A stretch of 39,282 bases of DNA from an uncultured Spartobacteria bacterium (GCA_903847935.1 CAINEX010000140.1:1-39282); one strand, 5' to 3'; shown: positions 26,422 to 36,580, counted from the stretch's first letter. The notes: generated by a model from the sequence alone, not told the origin. Numbers and translations: made by a program.

Positions 26422-27843
26422 TTATTCGCCCGATGCATTGGCGTTTTCACTACTATTGGAATCAGATTCCGAAGATGTCTTCTTGCCGGCTGCTTTATCA
26501 GCTTTCTTTTTTTTCTTCGCATCCCTGTTGGCATGGCGTCCGGTCCCATCACCATCATCGACGATGCCGCCTGCAGGATTAAGTTGATCGAGGATACCCT
26601 GAAGATACTTTCTTTCGTTGATGGCCACCTCGTCCTTGGTATCCGGGGCAACTTTTGTCTCGGCGAAGGGGGCGTTCCGCATGTCAAAGAGTTCGCTGGC
26701 CTCGTTGAGCTTCCAGTTCATGTCGCGGTCATACCAGTGCCTGCCCAATTCGACAAAGATCCAGGATCGGGGCCATCCATCTTCCTTGCCCTTGAGTTGG
26801 GGGGCAAAATCTTTGCCGTCAATCACGAGTCCTGGAGGAAGTTTGGCACCGGCCACATCTGCAAAAGTTGGGAAAAAGTCGGTAATATTCAGGAGGTCTT
26901 TGGAGACTTTTCCTGCAGGAACGACTCCCGGCCAACTGGCGATGCAGGGAACCAAGGCCCCGCATTCCAACATTGTTGCCTTTTGGCCTATGATCGGCTT
27001 GCCGTGCACGGTGGATCGTGCCGCATTCTCTGCCGCAGTCCCGTTATCTCCCGCAAAAACAATGAGCGTGTTGTCACGGAGGTGGAGCCTGTCCAATTCA
27101 GCGATCAACTGGCCGACGATCTTATCCATGTAGGCGATGTTGTCCGCATAGAGATCCTTGCTATCGGGGGCACTGTCGGGAGTCGGGAGGATCTCCGCAT
27201 GGACGTGCGAGATCGCATAGTAGAGGTAAAATGGCTTATCTTTATTGGTCTTGATGAAGTTGAAAGCAAACTTCTGCATCGTGTCGGGCAGATACTCCTT
27301 ATCCTTGAGCGGGATTTCCTGACCGTTCATCGTGTAACTTTTGTTGCCAGCTTGAGTGTTCCAGTATTTGCCGCTGCCATTGAAGCGCAGATATTCGTCA
27401 AATCCCCAATCGCTGGGTTGAAGAGGAAGTTGGTTCCATTTGCCGCACATGGCTGTCACATATCCCGATGTCTTCAAAATCTTCGGCATCATGATTTCAT
27501 TGGCCGGTTTGAGAAGCTTGCCACTGTCATTGCTGGTCATGCCGGTGTGGTAGGCATACCTTCCTGTCATGAGGAGTGCTCTGGAGGGGCCGCAGAGTGG
27601 GGATGAATAGCAGTGTTCAAAAAGAGTTCCGCTTTTTGCCAGAGCATCGATATTCGGAGTTTTGAACAGATCAGCACCGTAGCAACTCACGTTTCCAATG
27701 CCTAAATCATCTGCGAGGATGAAAATAATATTTGGTTTCTGCTTGTTCGTGTCATCCGATGCAGAAAGAAGGGGATCTATGGCGAGGAGGGTTGTCAATG
27801 AAAGCGCTGCGACGACGATCCGTTTCGCGAATTTTTCTGTCAT
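26422..27843 (-). CDS. Sulfatase (arylsulfatase A-like, Cys-type, different subfamily from the other three)
   Basis: 473 aa; 'KPNIIFILADDLGIGNVSCYGADLFKTPNIDALAKSG', 'CGPSRALLMTG', 'FAGDNGTAAEN'; Lys/Ser-rich C-terminal tail. Confidence 0.92.
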   Translation of the reverse strand: MTEKFAKRIVVAALSLTTLLAIDPLLSASDDTNKQKPNIIFILADDLGIGNVSCYGADLFKTPNIDALAKSGTLFEHCYSSPLCGPSRALLMTGRYAYHTGMTSNDSGKLLKPANEIMMPKILKTSGYVTAMCGKWNQLPLQPSDWGFDEYLRFNGSGKYWNTQAGNKSYTMNGQEIPLKDKEYLPDTMQKFAFNFIKTNKDKPFYLYYAISHVHAEILPTPDSAPDSKDLYADNIAYMDKIVGQLIAELDRLHLRDNTLIVFAGDNGTAAENAARSTVHGKPIIGQKATMLECGALVPCIASWPGVVPAGKVSKDLLNITDFFPTFADVAGAKLPPGLVIDGKDFAPQLKGKEDGWPRSWIFVELGRHWYDRDMNWKLNEASELFDMRNAPFAETKVAPDTKDEVAINERKYLQGILDQLNPAGGIVDDGDGTGRHANRDAKKKKKADKAAGKKTSSESDSNSSENANASGE

Positions 27844-27980
27844 GGTGTGGGGGTGGGGGGTGAGGGATGAAAATGTCAGAAAATTTTGCAGAGAGTAAAC
27901 TAAAACACCATTCTTTTCGAAAGGTTGCAGGTTTTTTTAAAATCCTCGGCAGAAAGGCAAAAGGGGGAAAGGTCTTGATC

Positions 27981-30116
27981 TTAACGCTGAATCGTGAGCG
28001 TTAGCTTTCCTCCTGCATCCGCGAGGGTTGATTTGCAAGCTGGAGACAGAGCCAATGCCTTTTCAAGGGCTTCGTGATCTGCCTTCTGATCCTCGACTGA
28101 GGAATGAACTGGCATCATGATGGTGAGTGTCTTGCTATCCAGGGATACCTTGCAATCAAGTTGAGTTCCGACTTTCCAAGGAGCGATGCCGCCCGTCTCT
28201 TGAGAATTGCTTTTTTGAGGGCTCTGGGTGGCATAGGTGGCCATGAGTTGGAGGATCGATCGCAGGAGCACATAGTCATTTTTGATGATGACCGGATTGC
28301 TATCGATCGCGCCAGTGACTTGAAACTCAATGGGAACGCCCCAACCAAGCTCCTCTTTCGTCATTAGTCCCTTCACATCTGTGAAGAGGTCATTGATCGG
28401 AAAGCTTTCTTGCATGATGTCATTCGAGGAAGGAGCAAACGTAAGAGGGAATGGAAGTTCCTGTTTTGTCAGGCCTTCCCACTCGGCTTGAGTTGCCTTG
28501 ACCCAATTCGGGAGCCTGCCAAGACGTAGCTCTAGTTGAGCCTCATATAGAGATTCGGGCGACACTGGCGACCCCGGTGATTCATTACCCTGCAAGGAAG
28601 CTTCATTCAGCGTGATGGTTTTGCCATGCAGTCCCACAAAAAGGGGTTTTACGAATTTGGCTACTCCTCCCTTATCAAGATCCCAGAAATCGACGGGCAT
28701 CTTGTCATTACCTTGATAGAGGAAGTTCCAGTAGACCATCCCGCAAAGATGGTTGGGAAAGGCAATCATCGGGCCCCCGCTATGAGTCATCGTTCCGCCA
28801 TTCACCCTGTCGATCAGCGTTGCGTAAGGCCCGTTTCCATGGGAATCAATCGATTGATCGGGCAGTAACGTCCAGCGCCAGACTGTGGTCCCAGAGGAGC
28901 GGTTGCCTGTCGAGGCGGCATGGAGTTGGCCTTCCTGCTCATCGGTCAAGCCGAGGAGGTTAAAAGAGCTGTCCGAGCGGGCTGCCACATCATAATGGGC
29001 CGGATTTCCCAAGAATCGAATCTCCATGACCGTGCAGGTGGTCGATTTTCTGAGGTAAACCCCCGAATTCATATTAAAAAAGGAGCATCGAAGCACCCAT
29101 CCATCTGCAACACCGCTAAAGAGGATCGCATCCCAGCCCTCGTCGTCTAAAGAGCTGCGATGGTGAACAAAGGATTCTTTCCATGCTCCCTCGAACGCAA
29201 TGTCCTCGATACCATCGTGATCAATCATTGTTTCTTTCGAGAGTGTTGCACCGCTATTTTTTTCCAAATGGACCAAAAGTGGTTCACAGAGGATCAGCGT
29301 TGCCCCATGAATGGCACTAATCTTATGGATTTCATTGATACTAAGACCCTCTATCGCTCGTTTCCACCGAGCATCGGGTTGGAGTCCCGCCATCAGTTCC
29401 CCTGTCAATTCCTTGGAAGACGCCCTGATGGAAACGCGATCTCCCGGGTGAAGTCCTTCAGTGGACGTGAGAGGAATCTCGAAGGAAGAACGTTTCACCT
29501 CTCCGCTCAGGGCAATGCCCTTGTGCGAGCCTTGTTGGGATTGATCCGGAGCCTCAAATGAAAAAACATAATTGATGGCAGCGAATTCCTTTCCATCTTT
29601 TGGAACCTTGTAGGGGCCGGTACCGTATCCCGAGTGCACGGCACGGATAACGGTACCATTCTTCCCTGATCCGGCTCCCCTGATCACGATCCCCGAGGAG
29701 TGAATCCTTATCGGTTCCACGTTGTTTCTGTCTGTCCAGACGAGGAATCTGCCGGGAGGGAAAAGCACAACTCCTCCGCCCGCTTTTTCAGCAGCATTCA
29801 CGGCTTTACGGATGGCATCTTCAGAGGAGTGATCATCATTCGGGATGGCGCCGAAATCGGTGACCTTGAAGATCGGTCCGGAGACATTGGGAACCCCTTG
29901 CTCACCATGATCAAATCCCGCATAGGAAAAATCCGTCAGGGTCTCCGGTGTCGAGCGGTCTTTTGAATCCTTGAACTGCCGCCAACTTGAGGGGATGGTT
30001 GTAACGTTTGCTGTCACAGTCCCGAACGCGATCGTTCCCAAACTAATCGCTAGAAAAAGAGGCCGGAGGGTTGTTGGTAAAGAAAACTTCAAGTTGCAAA
30101 GGATTGATCCGGGCAT
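27981..30116 (-). CDS. Secreted pectate-lyase-like / right-handed beta-helix protein
   Basis: 'FKVTDFGAIPNDDHSSEDAIRKAVNAAEKAGGGVVLFPPGRFLV' is a typical N-terminal element of Pectate_lyase_3-like beta-helix proteins. The signal-like 'MPGSILCNLKFSLPTTLRPLFLAISLGTIAFG' sets the start at 30116; the longer ORF would overlap the divergent esterase. Confidence 0.75.
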   Translation of the reverse strand: MPGSILCNLKFSLPTTLRPLFLAISLGTIAFGTVTANVTTIPSSWRQFKDSKDRSTPETLTDFSYAGFDHGEQGVPNVSGPIFKVTDFGAIPNDDHSSEDAIRKAVNAAEKAGGGVVLFPPGRFLVWTDRNNVEPIRIHSSGIVIRGAGSGKNGTVIRAVHSGYGTGPYKVPKDGKEFAAINYVFSFEAPDQSQQGSHKGIALSGEVKRSSFEIPLTSTEGLHPGDRVSIRASSKELTGELMAGLQPDARWKRAIEGLSINEIHKISAIHGATLILCEPLLVHLEKNSGATLSKETMIDHDGIEDIAFEGAWKESFVHHRSSLDDEGWDAILFSGVADGWVLRCSFFNMNSGVYLRKSTTCTVMEIRFLGNPAHYDVAARSDSSFNLLGLTDEQEGQLHAASTGNRSSGTTVWRWTLLPDQSIDSHGNGPYATLIDRVNGGTMTHSGGPMIAFPNHLCGMVYWNFLYQGNDKMPVDFWDLDKGGVAKFVKPLFVGLHGKTITLNEASLQGNESPGSPVSPESLYEAQLELRLGRLPNWVKATQAEWEGLTKQELPFPLTFAPSSNDIMQESFPINDLFTDVKGLMTKEELGWGVPIEFQVTGAIDSNPVIIKNDYVLLRSILQLMATYATQSPQKSNSQETGGIAPWKVGTQLDCKVSLDSKTLTIMMPVHSSVEDQKADHEALEKALALSPACKSTLADAGGKLTLTIQR

Positions 30117-30291
30117 GATTGAGGAACTGGTTTGGTGCTGGTCCATACGCCCGATGAATGACGTCCGATGCATGGATACCAGTTGATTTCCTAATCCCGG
30201 AAACCTGAATGTCGAGGGGAATAGGATGAGCATCATTCCGTGAGAGTATAAAATCGACAGTTGGGCAGTTGTTGAGTTTTGATTGCCCCAC

Positions 30292-31329
30292 ATGAAATCC
30301 CCCATCATCGCCCTTTCCCTCATTCTCTTATCGCTCCTTTCATCAGGTGCCCAGCAAACGGGTTTGACTGGCACGGAAAATGGGGCGGATAAACGGCTGA
30401 CGAATGAAGTGGTAACGATTGGAAAAGGGGAGAAAACCGTTTCACCGGCAACAGGAAGTCCCACGCCCGTTCCGGTTGAGAAAACCCCTTTAAGCTTGCC
30501 GGGGAGCACGCCGATGACCTTTCGGAAAATCGTAGCGACGGAACTCCTGCTTCATGTGGTCAAACCCGAGGGATGGACTGCTTCGGGGAAACTTCCATGT
30601 CTGATCTCCTTCTTTGGGGGTGGCTGGGTCAACGGAACTCCCTCACATTCCATTGAGTGGGCACGCTGGGCGGCAGAGCATGGGATCGTGGGAGTTGCAC
30701 CGGACTACAGGACACGATCCCGCCATAACAGTCAGCCGGAGGATTCCGTTTCCGATGCAAGGGCTGCTGTGCGCTGGGTTCAGGAGCACGCTGCCGAACT
30801 GGGTGTTGATCCCTCCAGGATTATTTGTGCTGGAGGTTCGGCGGGCGGCCATGTGGCCGCCTGGACCGCCATTCCCACCAAGGGACCCGGTGTTGATGAT
30901 CCTGGTGCGCCGTCGCCGCTTCCTGTCGCCCTGATCCTTTTTAATCCCGTAACCGATACCAAAGACTCAGGATACGGCGGAACTAAACGTTTTGGAGGTT
31001 CAGCCGAGAGGGCGTTGGCCTGTTCCGTACCTGATCAAATGCCCGCCAAGATGCCACCGACGATTATTTTTCACGCCAAGGCTGACAAGACCGTGCCTTT
31101 CAAAAACTCAACGGATTTCCATGACAAGCTTGTCGCTGCGGGCAACCGATGCGAATTGGTCTCCTTCGAGGGACTTGGTCACAGCTATTACTCGGCCAAG
31201 TATGGTGCCGAGGGAGCTTCAGCTAAGGTCACGACCAAGCAGGAGATGGAGAAATTTCTTGTAAATCTGGGGCTTATCAAGCCCCCCGCAACGACACCCG
31301 CCGCTGCAAATTCTCCGCAGAGGCTGTGA
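30292..31329 (+). CDS. Secreted alpha/beta hydrolase (carbohydrate esterase/acetyl-esterase-like)
   Basis: Signal peptide, oxyanion 'FFGGGWVNG', nucleophile 'CAGGSAGGH', 'AKADKTVPF' and 'GLGHSYY'. ATG 30292 preferred over TTG 30283. Confidence 0.85.
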   Translation: MKSPIIALSLILLSLLSSGAQQTGLTGTENGADKRLTNEVVTIGKGEKTVSPATGSPTPVPVEKTPLSLPGSTPMTFRKIVATELLLHVVKPEGWTASGKLPCLISFFGGGWVNGTPSHSIEWARWAAEHGIVGVAPDYRTRSRHNSQPEDSVSDARAAVRWVQEHAAELGVDPSRIICAGGSAGGHVAAWTAIPTKGPGVDDPGAPSPLPVALILFNPVTDTKDSGYGGTKRFGGSAERALACSVPDQMPAKMPPTIIFHAKADKTVPFKNSTDFHDKLVAAGNRCELVSFEGLGHSYYSAKYGAEGASAKVTTKQEMEKFLVNLGLIKPPATTPAAANSPQRL

Positions 31330-31358
31330 TCGTCGCCACAACGCTTAGGGCTTAGCTT

Positions 31359-32669
31359 CTAGGAACCCGGTCTTCTTGGTCCGTGACCCAATGGAATCCA
31401 AGCGTTTCCTGACATGACCAGAAGTGAGAGCAGATTGATCGAGTCTTCAAAATACTCCTCTCGTTTATTCGTGCAGTAGGCTAAGGCACCATTGAGCCAT
31501 GTTTTATTTCCAAGGGCTGATGCAGCCACTCCCGTGGGGGCGATAAAGCAAGCGGTGTCGAAATCGTTTCCTTTGGCATCAGATCCATCCAGGCGATAGC
31601 CTGCTCTGAAAGCATCAGGCTCCTTGATGGTGGAGTCAGCCCAAGTCATGAAAGGTTTCAATACGTTGACTGCGCGCGGGTCATCGAAGGTCGAGGCCGC
31701 CCATCCGATACGCCAGGGAATGCGACAAGCGTTGTAGTAGAACTCACCGTCATGGGGCCCCTCCAAAAACTTTGGTTTGGCTGGAATCCATCGGCCGTTT
31801 TGCTCAATGGAAAAATCAGGTATCAGTCCCGTATTGGAGGAGAATTGCGATTGGAGTTGATTCAGGATCACGTATGAGGTGGCTTCAACCTTGTTCCACA
31901 ACTCGTCTCCCGTGGCTTTTTGGAAGGCCCTAAAATGCGTTGGCATAAAATCTGAGGGGCGGGTTTGCCCTGTCTCCTCGTTCCAGTCACCGAGCCTTAA
32001 GGATCCATCGGGTCTGACCAGAGAGATGCCGATGTCATGGATCAGTGACTTTGCCTCCTCCAGATAGCGGGGATCCCCCCATTGCTCGTGTGCAAGAAGC
32101 AGGGCGAAGGCCATATCGAGCTCCCCGTCGGTCGCACAATCATTCCTATGAGGGTTTTCGTCCGAGGGGATCTGCCAATTCATGAAAGAGGGGTTAATCT
32201 TGGAGGGAAAGCGTTTGCGGAACCCGTCCAGTCCGTCGAAGAGTCTCTTAGCCTCGGGGTCGGAACCGGCCATGTAGGCCGCAAGCATCATGCCGTAGCC
32301 CATCGCCTCCGAGACGGTACGTCCCTTGCGGTCATACTTAACCTTGTAATCACCGGGAACTCGGACCGATGGAAGAAGGTATTTGGATTTCCAATAAGCG
32401 TAGAAATCTCTGATGGTTTTGTTTAATTGCGACTGAAGCTTGCTATCCGGAAAGACTCCATGCAGTGAAAACTCTCCTGCTTGTGGAAAGGGTCTGAAAA
32501 CCTTCTCTTGGGAATTTGGTGAAACAACACCCTCTGCCCGCAAGAGCATGCCATAAGCAAGCGAAGAGGCTAGAGATACAAATCCTAAAACGACCATTGC
32601 ACGATGCAGGGAGTAGATATGTCGTTTTTTCAAGGGGGGAGGGGGAAATTGGGTGAAAGGCGAAGTCAT
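31359..32669 (-). CDS. Glycoside hydrolase family 8 (endoglucanase-like)
   Basis: 'RTVSEAMGYGMMLAAYMAG' (Glu) and 'DCATDGELDMAFALLLAHEQWGD' (Asp), N-terminal TM/signal. Alternative start at 32711. Confidence 0.88.
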   Translation of the reverse strand: MTSPFTQFPPPPLKKRHIYSLHRAMVVLGFVSLASSLAYGMLLRAEGVVSPNSQEKVFRPFPQAGEFSLHGVFPDSKLQSQLNKTIRDFYAYWKSKYLLPSVRVPGDYKVKYDRKGRTVSEAMGYGMMLAAYMAGSDPEAKRLFDGLDGFRKRFPSKINPSFMNWQIPSDENPHRNDCATDGELDMAFALLLAHEQWGDPRYLEEAKSLIHDIGISLVRPDGSLRLGDWNEETGQTRPSDFMPTHFRAFQKATGDELWNKVEATSYVILNQLQSQFSSNTGLIPDFSIEQNGRWIPAKPKFLEGPHDGEFYYNACRIPWRIGWAASTFDDPRAVNVLKPFMTWADSTIKEPDAFRAGYRLDGSDAKGNDFDTACFIAPTGVAASALGNKTWLNGALAYCTNKREEYFEDSINLLSLLVMSGNAWIPLGHGPRRPGS

Positions 32670-32794
32670 CCGAAATGCGATAACCCATGTTATACCAAAG
32701 GGAGCCTCCATGGTGATGTTTTTCCTGTTACTTCGTAAGCCTTGTCATTGAGGAACGGCTTTGATTACCTACTAACAGCATTTACTTTACCCCC

Positions 32795-33073
32795 ATGAGT
32801 TCTCTTTTTCTATTTCCAAAGTTGTTTCTGGCCGGGGGAGTGTTTCTGGGAGCTTTTCAGGAACCGACTCCAGTTGACGTCATCAACCATACCCTTCCCG
32901 GGATGGAAATCAGCTCTTCTCAAGTAGTCTGCCGTTCACGTTGGGGAACTCCGATGCCACCCGATGGCAGGGCAGGTTACAGCCTGATCGCACCGATCAG
33001 GAAAAAACTCATCGCGCAGAGTCTTTGGATCCCTCCTACTTCAGGAACTCGTCCGGTTGCCTCCTCTCAATAA
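32795..33073 (+). CDS. Possible small secreted protein
   Basis: 92 aa ORF with a hydrophobic N-terminus 'MSSLFLFPKLFLAGGVFLGAFQEPTP'. No family recognised. Confidence 0.3.
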   Translation: MSSLFLFPKLFLAGGVFLGAFQEPTPVDVINHTLPGMEISSSQVVCRSRWGTPMPPDGRAGYSLIAPIRKKLIAQSLWIPPTSGTRPVASSQ

Positions 33074-33143
33074 GAGGCAAGTGCGGCAAGGTTGACGGCA
33101 ACGATCGTTGGAGAAGTCATCGAACGATTTGCTCCGATTGGTA

Positions 33144-34832
33144 TCAGGTGTATTTGAGGACCTCGTCGATTGTCGTTATCCCCTCGAAGATACATCGCAA
33201 GCCATCTGCCCGGAGCGTGCTCATTCCGAGTTCCATGGCCTTCTGTCTCATCACGACATTCGGTGCGCGATCATTGATCAGAGCCCTGATGGGATCTGAG
33301 ACTTTTAGCAGTTCATAGAGTCCCTTTCTTCCCTTGTAGCCGGTGTGATTGCACTCGGGGCAACCCTTGCCAAAGTAGAAGGTCTTGTCGCCGATATCGT
33401 ACGGGGAGAGTCCTAGTTGAGAGAGAAGCGCCTCGTCGGGTTCGTAGGAGACCTTGCATTTCGGGCAGATTCTTCTCACCAGCCGCTGAGCCAGCACCCC
33501 TTCCAGTGAGGCGGAAATCATGAAGGGTTCTACCCCCATGTCGACCAGTCGGGAGATAGCCCCAGTCGAGTCGTTTGTATGAAGCGTCGTGAAGACAAGA
33601 TGTCCCGGAAGAGAGGCCTGGATGGCAATCTGGGCCGTTTCCAGATCGCGGGTTTCTCCGATCATGATCCTGTCGGGATCCTGTCGGAGGAAGGCCCTGA
33701 GGACCCGTGAGAAGGTCAGGCCGATGGCTTCGTTGACCGGTACCTGCATGATTCCGTCGATCTCATATTCCACGGGATCTTCCGCAGTCAGCAGTTTTGA
33801 GTCGATGGTGTTGATCTTGTTAAGGCAGGCGTAGAGGGTCGTGGTCTTGCCGGATCCCGTCGGTCCCGTGACGATGAAGATCCCGTTGGGTTTCTGAATG
33901 GCCTCCAAAATATACTCGTGGACGTCGGGAGGCATCTGGAGGGTCTCCAGATCGAGTTGGACGGCGCTACGGTCCAGAACGCGCAGAACAACGCTTTCCC
34001 CAAACTGGGTCGGCAGTGTCGAGACACGGAGATCAACTGTCTTTCCCTGGATCTGACGCTGAATGCGACCATCCTGCGGCACTCGTCTTTCGGCGATATT
34101 CAGATTGGCCATGACCTTAACGCGCGAAATGACGGGGAGAGCCAGATGACGAGGAGGAGGCTCCATCTCATAAAGCGCGCCATCCACGCGGTAGCGGATC
34201 TTGAACTCCTTCTCAAAGGGCTCGAAATGGATATCGCTGGCCTGGGCCTGCACGGCTCGGTCCAGGATCAGGTCCACATACCGGATGATGGGTGTTGAGT
34301 TGGCCTCGGCTGCCGCTGCGGCCGCGTTAAACTCCTCTTCTGATTCCAGTGTGATGACACCCGTATTCCGGAGTTGGCCCAGAACGTCTTCCATGGAGGT
34401 GTCTTCGGAGCCATAATGCTTTTTAATCAGTTCCTCGACCTGCTTCCTGGCAGCCACGACTTGGATGATTTCCCGATTCAGGGTGAAGCGGATGTCCTCC
34501 AACGCCTGAATATCCAGACAATTGGCAAGTGCCACGGTGAGTTGGTTGCCGGAGGCGGATACCGGGATGACCTCGTGAAGCCTGGCCATTCCAGCAGGAA
34601 TCAATTGGAGCAACGCAGGCGTCGGCTCAAACTCCGCCAGATCCATGGCATCGACACCAAGTTCCGAAGCCATGATCCTTGCGAAGGAGAGGTGGTCTGC
34701 GATCCCCTGCTCCTCCATGATCTCGTCGATCTGTCTTCCAGTGTTGGTGGCTTCTGTCAGCAACTCCTCACCCGTGACTTCGCTCAGCGCTCCCGAGCGT
34801 TTGAAAATATCGATGACTTGTTGAGGATTCAT
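33144..34832 (-). CDS. Type II secretion/type IV pilus assembly ATPase (GspE/PilB family)
   Basis: 562 aa; 'VTGPTGSGKTTTLYACL', 'RAFLRQDPDRIMIGETRDLETAQIAIQASLPGHLVFTTLHTND', tetracysteine 'CPKCK...CPECN'. Confidence 0.95.
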   Translation of the reverse strand: MNPQQVIDIFKRSGALSEVTGEELLTEATNTGRQIDEIMEEQGIADHLSFARIMASELGVDAMDLAEFEPTPALLQLIPAGMARLHEVIPVSASGNQLTVALANCLDIQALEDIRFTLNREIIQVVAARKQVEELIKKHYGSEDTSMEDVLGQLRNTGVITLESEEEFNAAAAAAEANSTPIIRYVDLILDRAVQAQASDIHFEPFEKEFKIRYRVDGALYEMEPPPRHLALPVISRVKVMANLNIAERRVPQDGRIQRQIQGKTVDLRVSTLPTQFGESVVLRVLDRSAVQLDLETLQMPPDVHEYILEAIQKPNGIFIVTGPTGSGKTTTLYACLNKINTIDSKLLTAEDPVEYEIDGIMQVPVNEAIGLTFSRVLRAFLRQDPDRIMIGETRDLETAQIAIQASLPGHLVFTTLHTNDSTGAISRLVDMGVEPFMISASLEGVLAQRLVRRICPKCKVSYEPDEALLSQLGLSPYDIGDKTFYFGKGCPECNHTGYKGRKGLYELLKVSDPIRALINDRAPNVVMRQKAMELGMSTLRADGLRCIFEGITTIDEVLKYT

Positions 34833-34839
34833 GACGTTT

Positions 34840-36495
34840 TCAATGAGTGTCTCCCATGGTGCTTGAAATGACCTCTTCCGCAGTGGTCAGCCCGGCCAGC
34901 ACCTTCCGGATCCCATCCTCGCGCAAGGTCCTCATTCCGAGTTCCCTGGTCCTGTGGCGGATTTGGAGGGTCGTGGCACTCCTGTTAATCATCTGCCGGA
35001 TCTCATCATCGACCACAAAGATTTCGAAGATGCCCATCCGTCCGCGAAATCCTTTGCCCCTGCATTTTTGGCATCCCACGGAAGTCATCGGTGTGGCTTT
35101 GGAGAGTTGGCCAGCATCCAGATTGAGTGATCTGATCTCGTAGTCGGTGAGTTCGCAGGGCTTTTTACAGTGGGGGCAGAGTTTACGGACAAGCCGTTGT
35201 GCCATGACCGCTCTGAGGGCGCTGGAGACAAGGAATGGCTGGACACCGATATCGACGAGTCGGGCCACCGCGGAAGGTGCGTCGTTGGTGTGAAGAGTGG
35301 AGAGAACCAGGTGTCCCGTCAGGGAGGCATTGATGGCAATCTGGGCGGTTTCCTTATCACGGATCTCGCCAACCATGATGATATTGGGGGCCTGTCGGAG
35401 CATCGATCTAAGAGCGGCTGGAAATGTCATTCCGACCTCCGAATTCACCTGCACCTGGTTGATTCCGGTCATCTGGTACTCGACCGGTTCCTCAACGGTG
35501 ATGATCTTTCGATCGGGCCTGTTCATATAATTGAGGCAGGCGTAAAGGGTGGTCGTTTTTCCTGATCCGGTAGGTCCCGTCACCAGGATAATGCCATCCG
35601 GTAGTTTCACGAGGCGCTCGAACATGGCCTGGTCGTCACTTAGGAAACCGAGCTCCGGAAGACCCAGCATGAGCGATGATTTGTCCAGAATACGCATCAC
35701 GACACTCTCCCCGTGAACGGTCGGGACGGTCGACACACGCAGATCGACAGTCTTGTCCCCAATCTTTACCTGGATGCGACCATCCTGAGGCACGCGCTTT
35801 TCCGCAATGCTCATCGATCCGGTCATGATCTTGAGTCGGCTGATGATGGCCCCTTGGAGTTTTTTCGGCGGGCTCTGGACCTCCTGAAGGTTACCGTCGA
35901 TCCTGAAGCGGACCCGTAGGGATTTCTCAAGTGGCTCGATGTGAATATCACTGGCCCGATTGTTCTGGGCCTCGAAAAGAAGGCTCGAGACAAGCTGGAT
36001 AATCGGCGCGTCGTCCTCGGTTTCATCACCCGTATCCAAGGCAAAGCTAGTTCCCAAACCCTCCAGTTCCCTCGGATAGAGCCGTTCCAGTTTTTCGGCG
36101 ATCTGTGAAGGGACCGCACAGACGAACTCCACAGGACGATTGAGCACGAATCCCAGGCTGTCGAAAGCCTCGAAGTCGAGCGGGTCGGAGATGGCCAGCA
36201 CCAGGGATCCATCGTGTTCGGAAACGGGGATCGTTTTGTACCTGCGGGCCGTTTCAGCCGGCAGTTGGGCGAGCAGTTCCGGCGGTTGGGTCACTTGGGA
36301 GAGGTCGACGAACGACATTCCGTTTTGCAGGGCGAGAGTGCGGGCCACATCTTCGGCCGAGACGGTTGCCTCCCGGACGAGGAATTCGACCACACTGGCT
36401 CCCCCGCATCGGTGGGATGCATCTGCCACCTGATCGGCCGTTACCAAACCTGCGTCCTTCAGGATTTCCAGAGTGTATTCGTCGTTGGCAGGCAC
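34840..36495 (-). CDS. Type II secretion/type IV pilus assembly ATPase (GspE/PilB family), second paralog
   Basis: 551 aa; 'VTGPTGSGKTTTLYACLNYMNRPDRKIITVEEPVEYQ', 'MVGEIRDKETAQIAINASLTGHLVLSTLHTND', 'CPHCK...CQKCR'. 7 bp upstream of the first paralog. Confidence 0.95.
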   Translation of the reverse strand: MPANDEYTLEILKDAGLVTADQVADASHRCGGASVVEFLVREATVSAEDVARTLALQNGMSFVDLSQVTQPPELLAQLPAETARRYKTIPVSEHDGSLVLAISDPLDFEAFDSLGFVLNRPVEFVCAVPSQIAEKLERLYPRELEGLGTSFALDTGDETEDDAPIIQLVSSLLFEAQNNRASDIHIEPLEKSLRVRFRIDGNLQEVQSPPKKLQGAIISRLKIMTGSMSIAEKRVPQDGRIQVKIGDKTVDLRVSTVPTVHGESVVMRILDKSSLMLGLPELGFLSDDQAMFERLVKLPDGIILVTGPTGSGKTTTLYACLNYMNRPDRKIITVEEPVEYQMTGINQVQVNSEVGMTFPAALRSMLRQAPNIIMVGEIRDKETAQIAINASLTGHLVLSTLHTNDAPSAVARLVDIGVQPFLVSSALRAVMAQRLVRKLCPHCKKPCELTDYEIRSLNLDAGQLSKATPMTSVGCQKCRGKGFRGRMGIFEIFVVDDEIRQMINRSATTLQIRHRTRELGMRTLREDGIRKVLAGLTTAEEVISSTMGDTH

Positions 36496-36580
36496 GTTGT
36501 TGGGATGAATGTGAAAATCGATATATCGGTTCCCTGAGGAGGAATGTCAACGGGGGTGATATTGAACGATGCAATTGATT

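Noticed and set aside
26533-27606. 357-aa plus-strand ORF
   Set aside because: Antisense shadow of the fourth sulfatase, with no domain signature.
30117-30509. N-terminal extension of the beta-helix ORF
   Set aside because: Not signal-like, overlaps the divergent esterase; a signal peptide starts at the internal ATG (30116).
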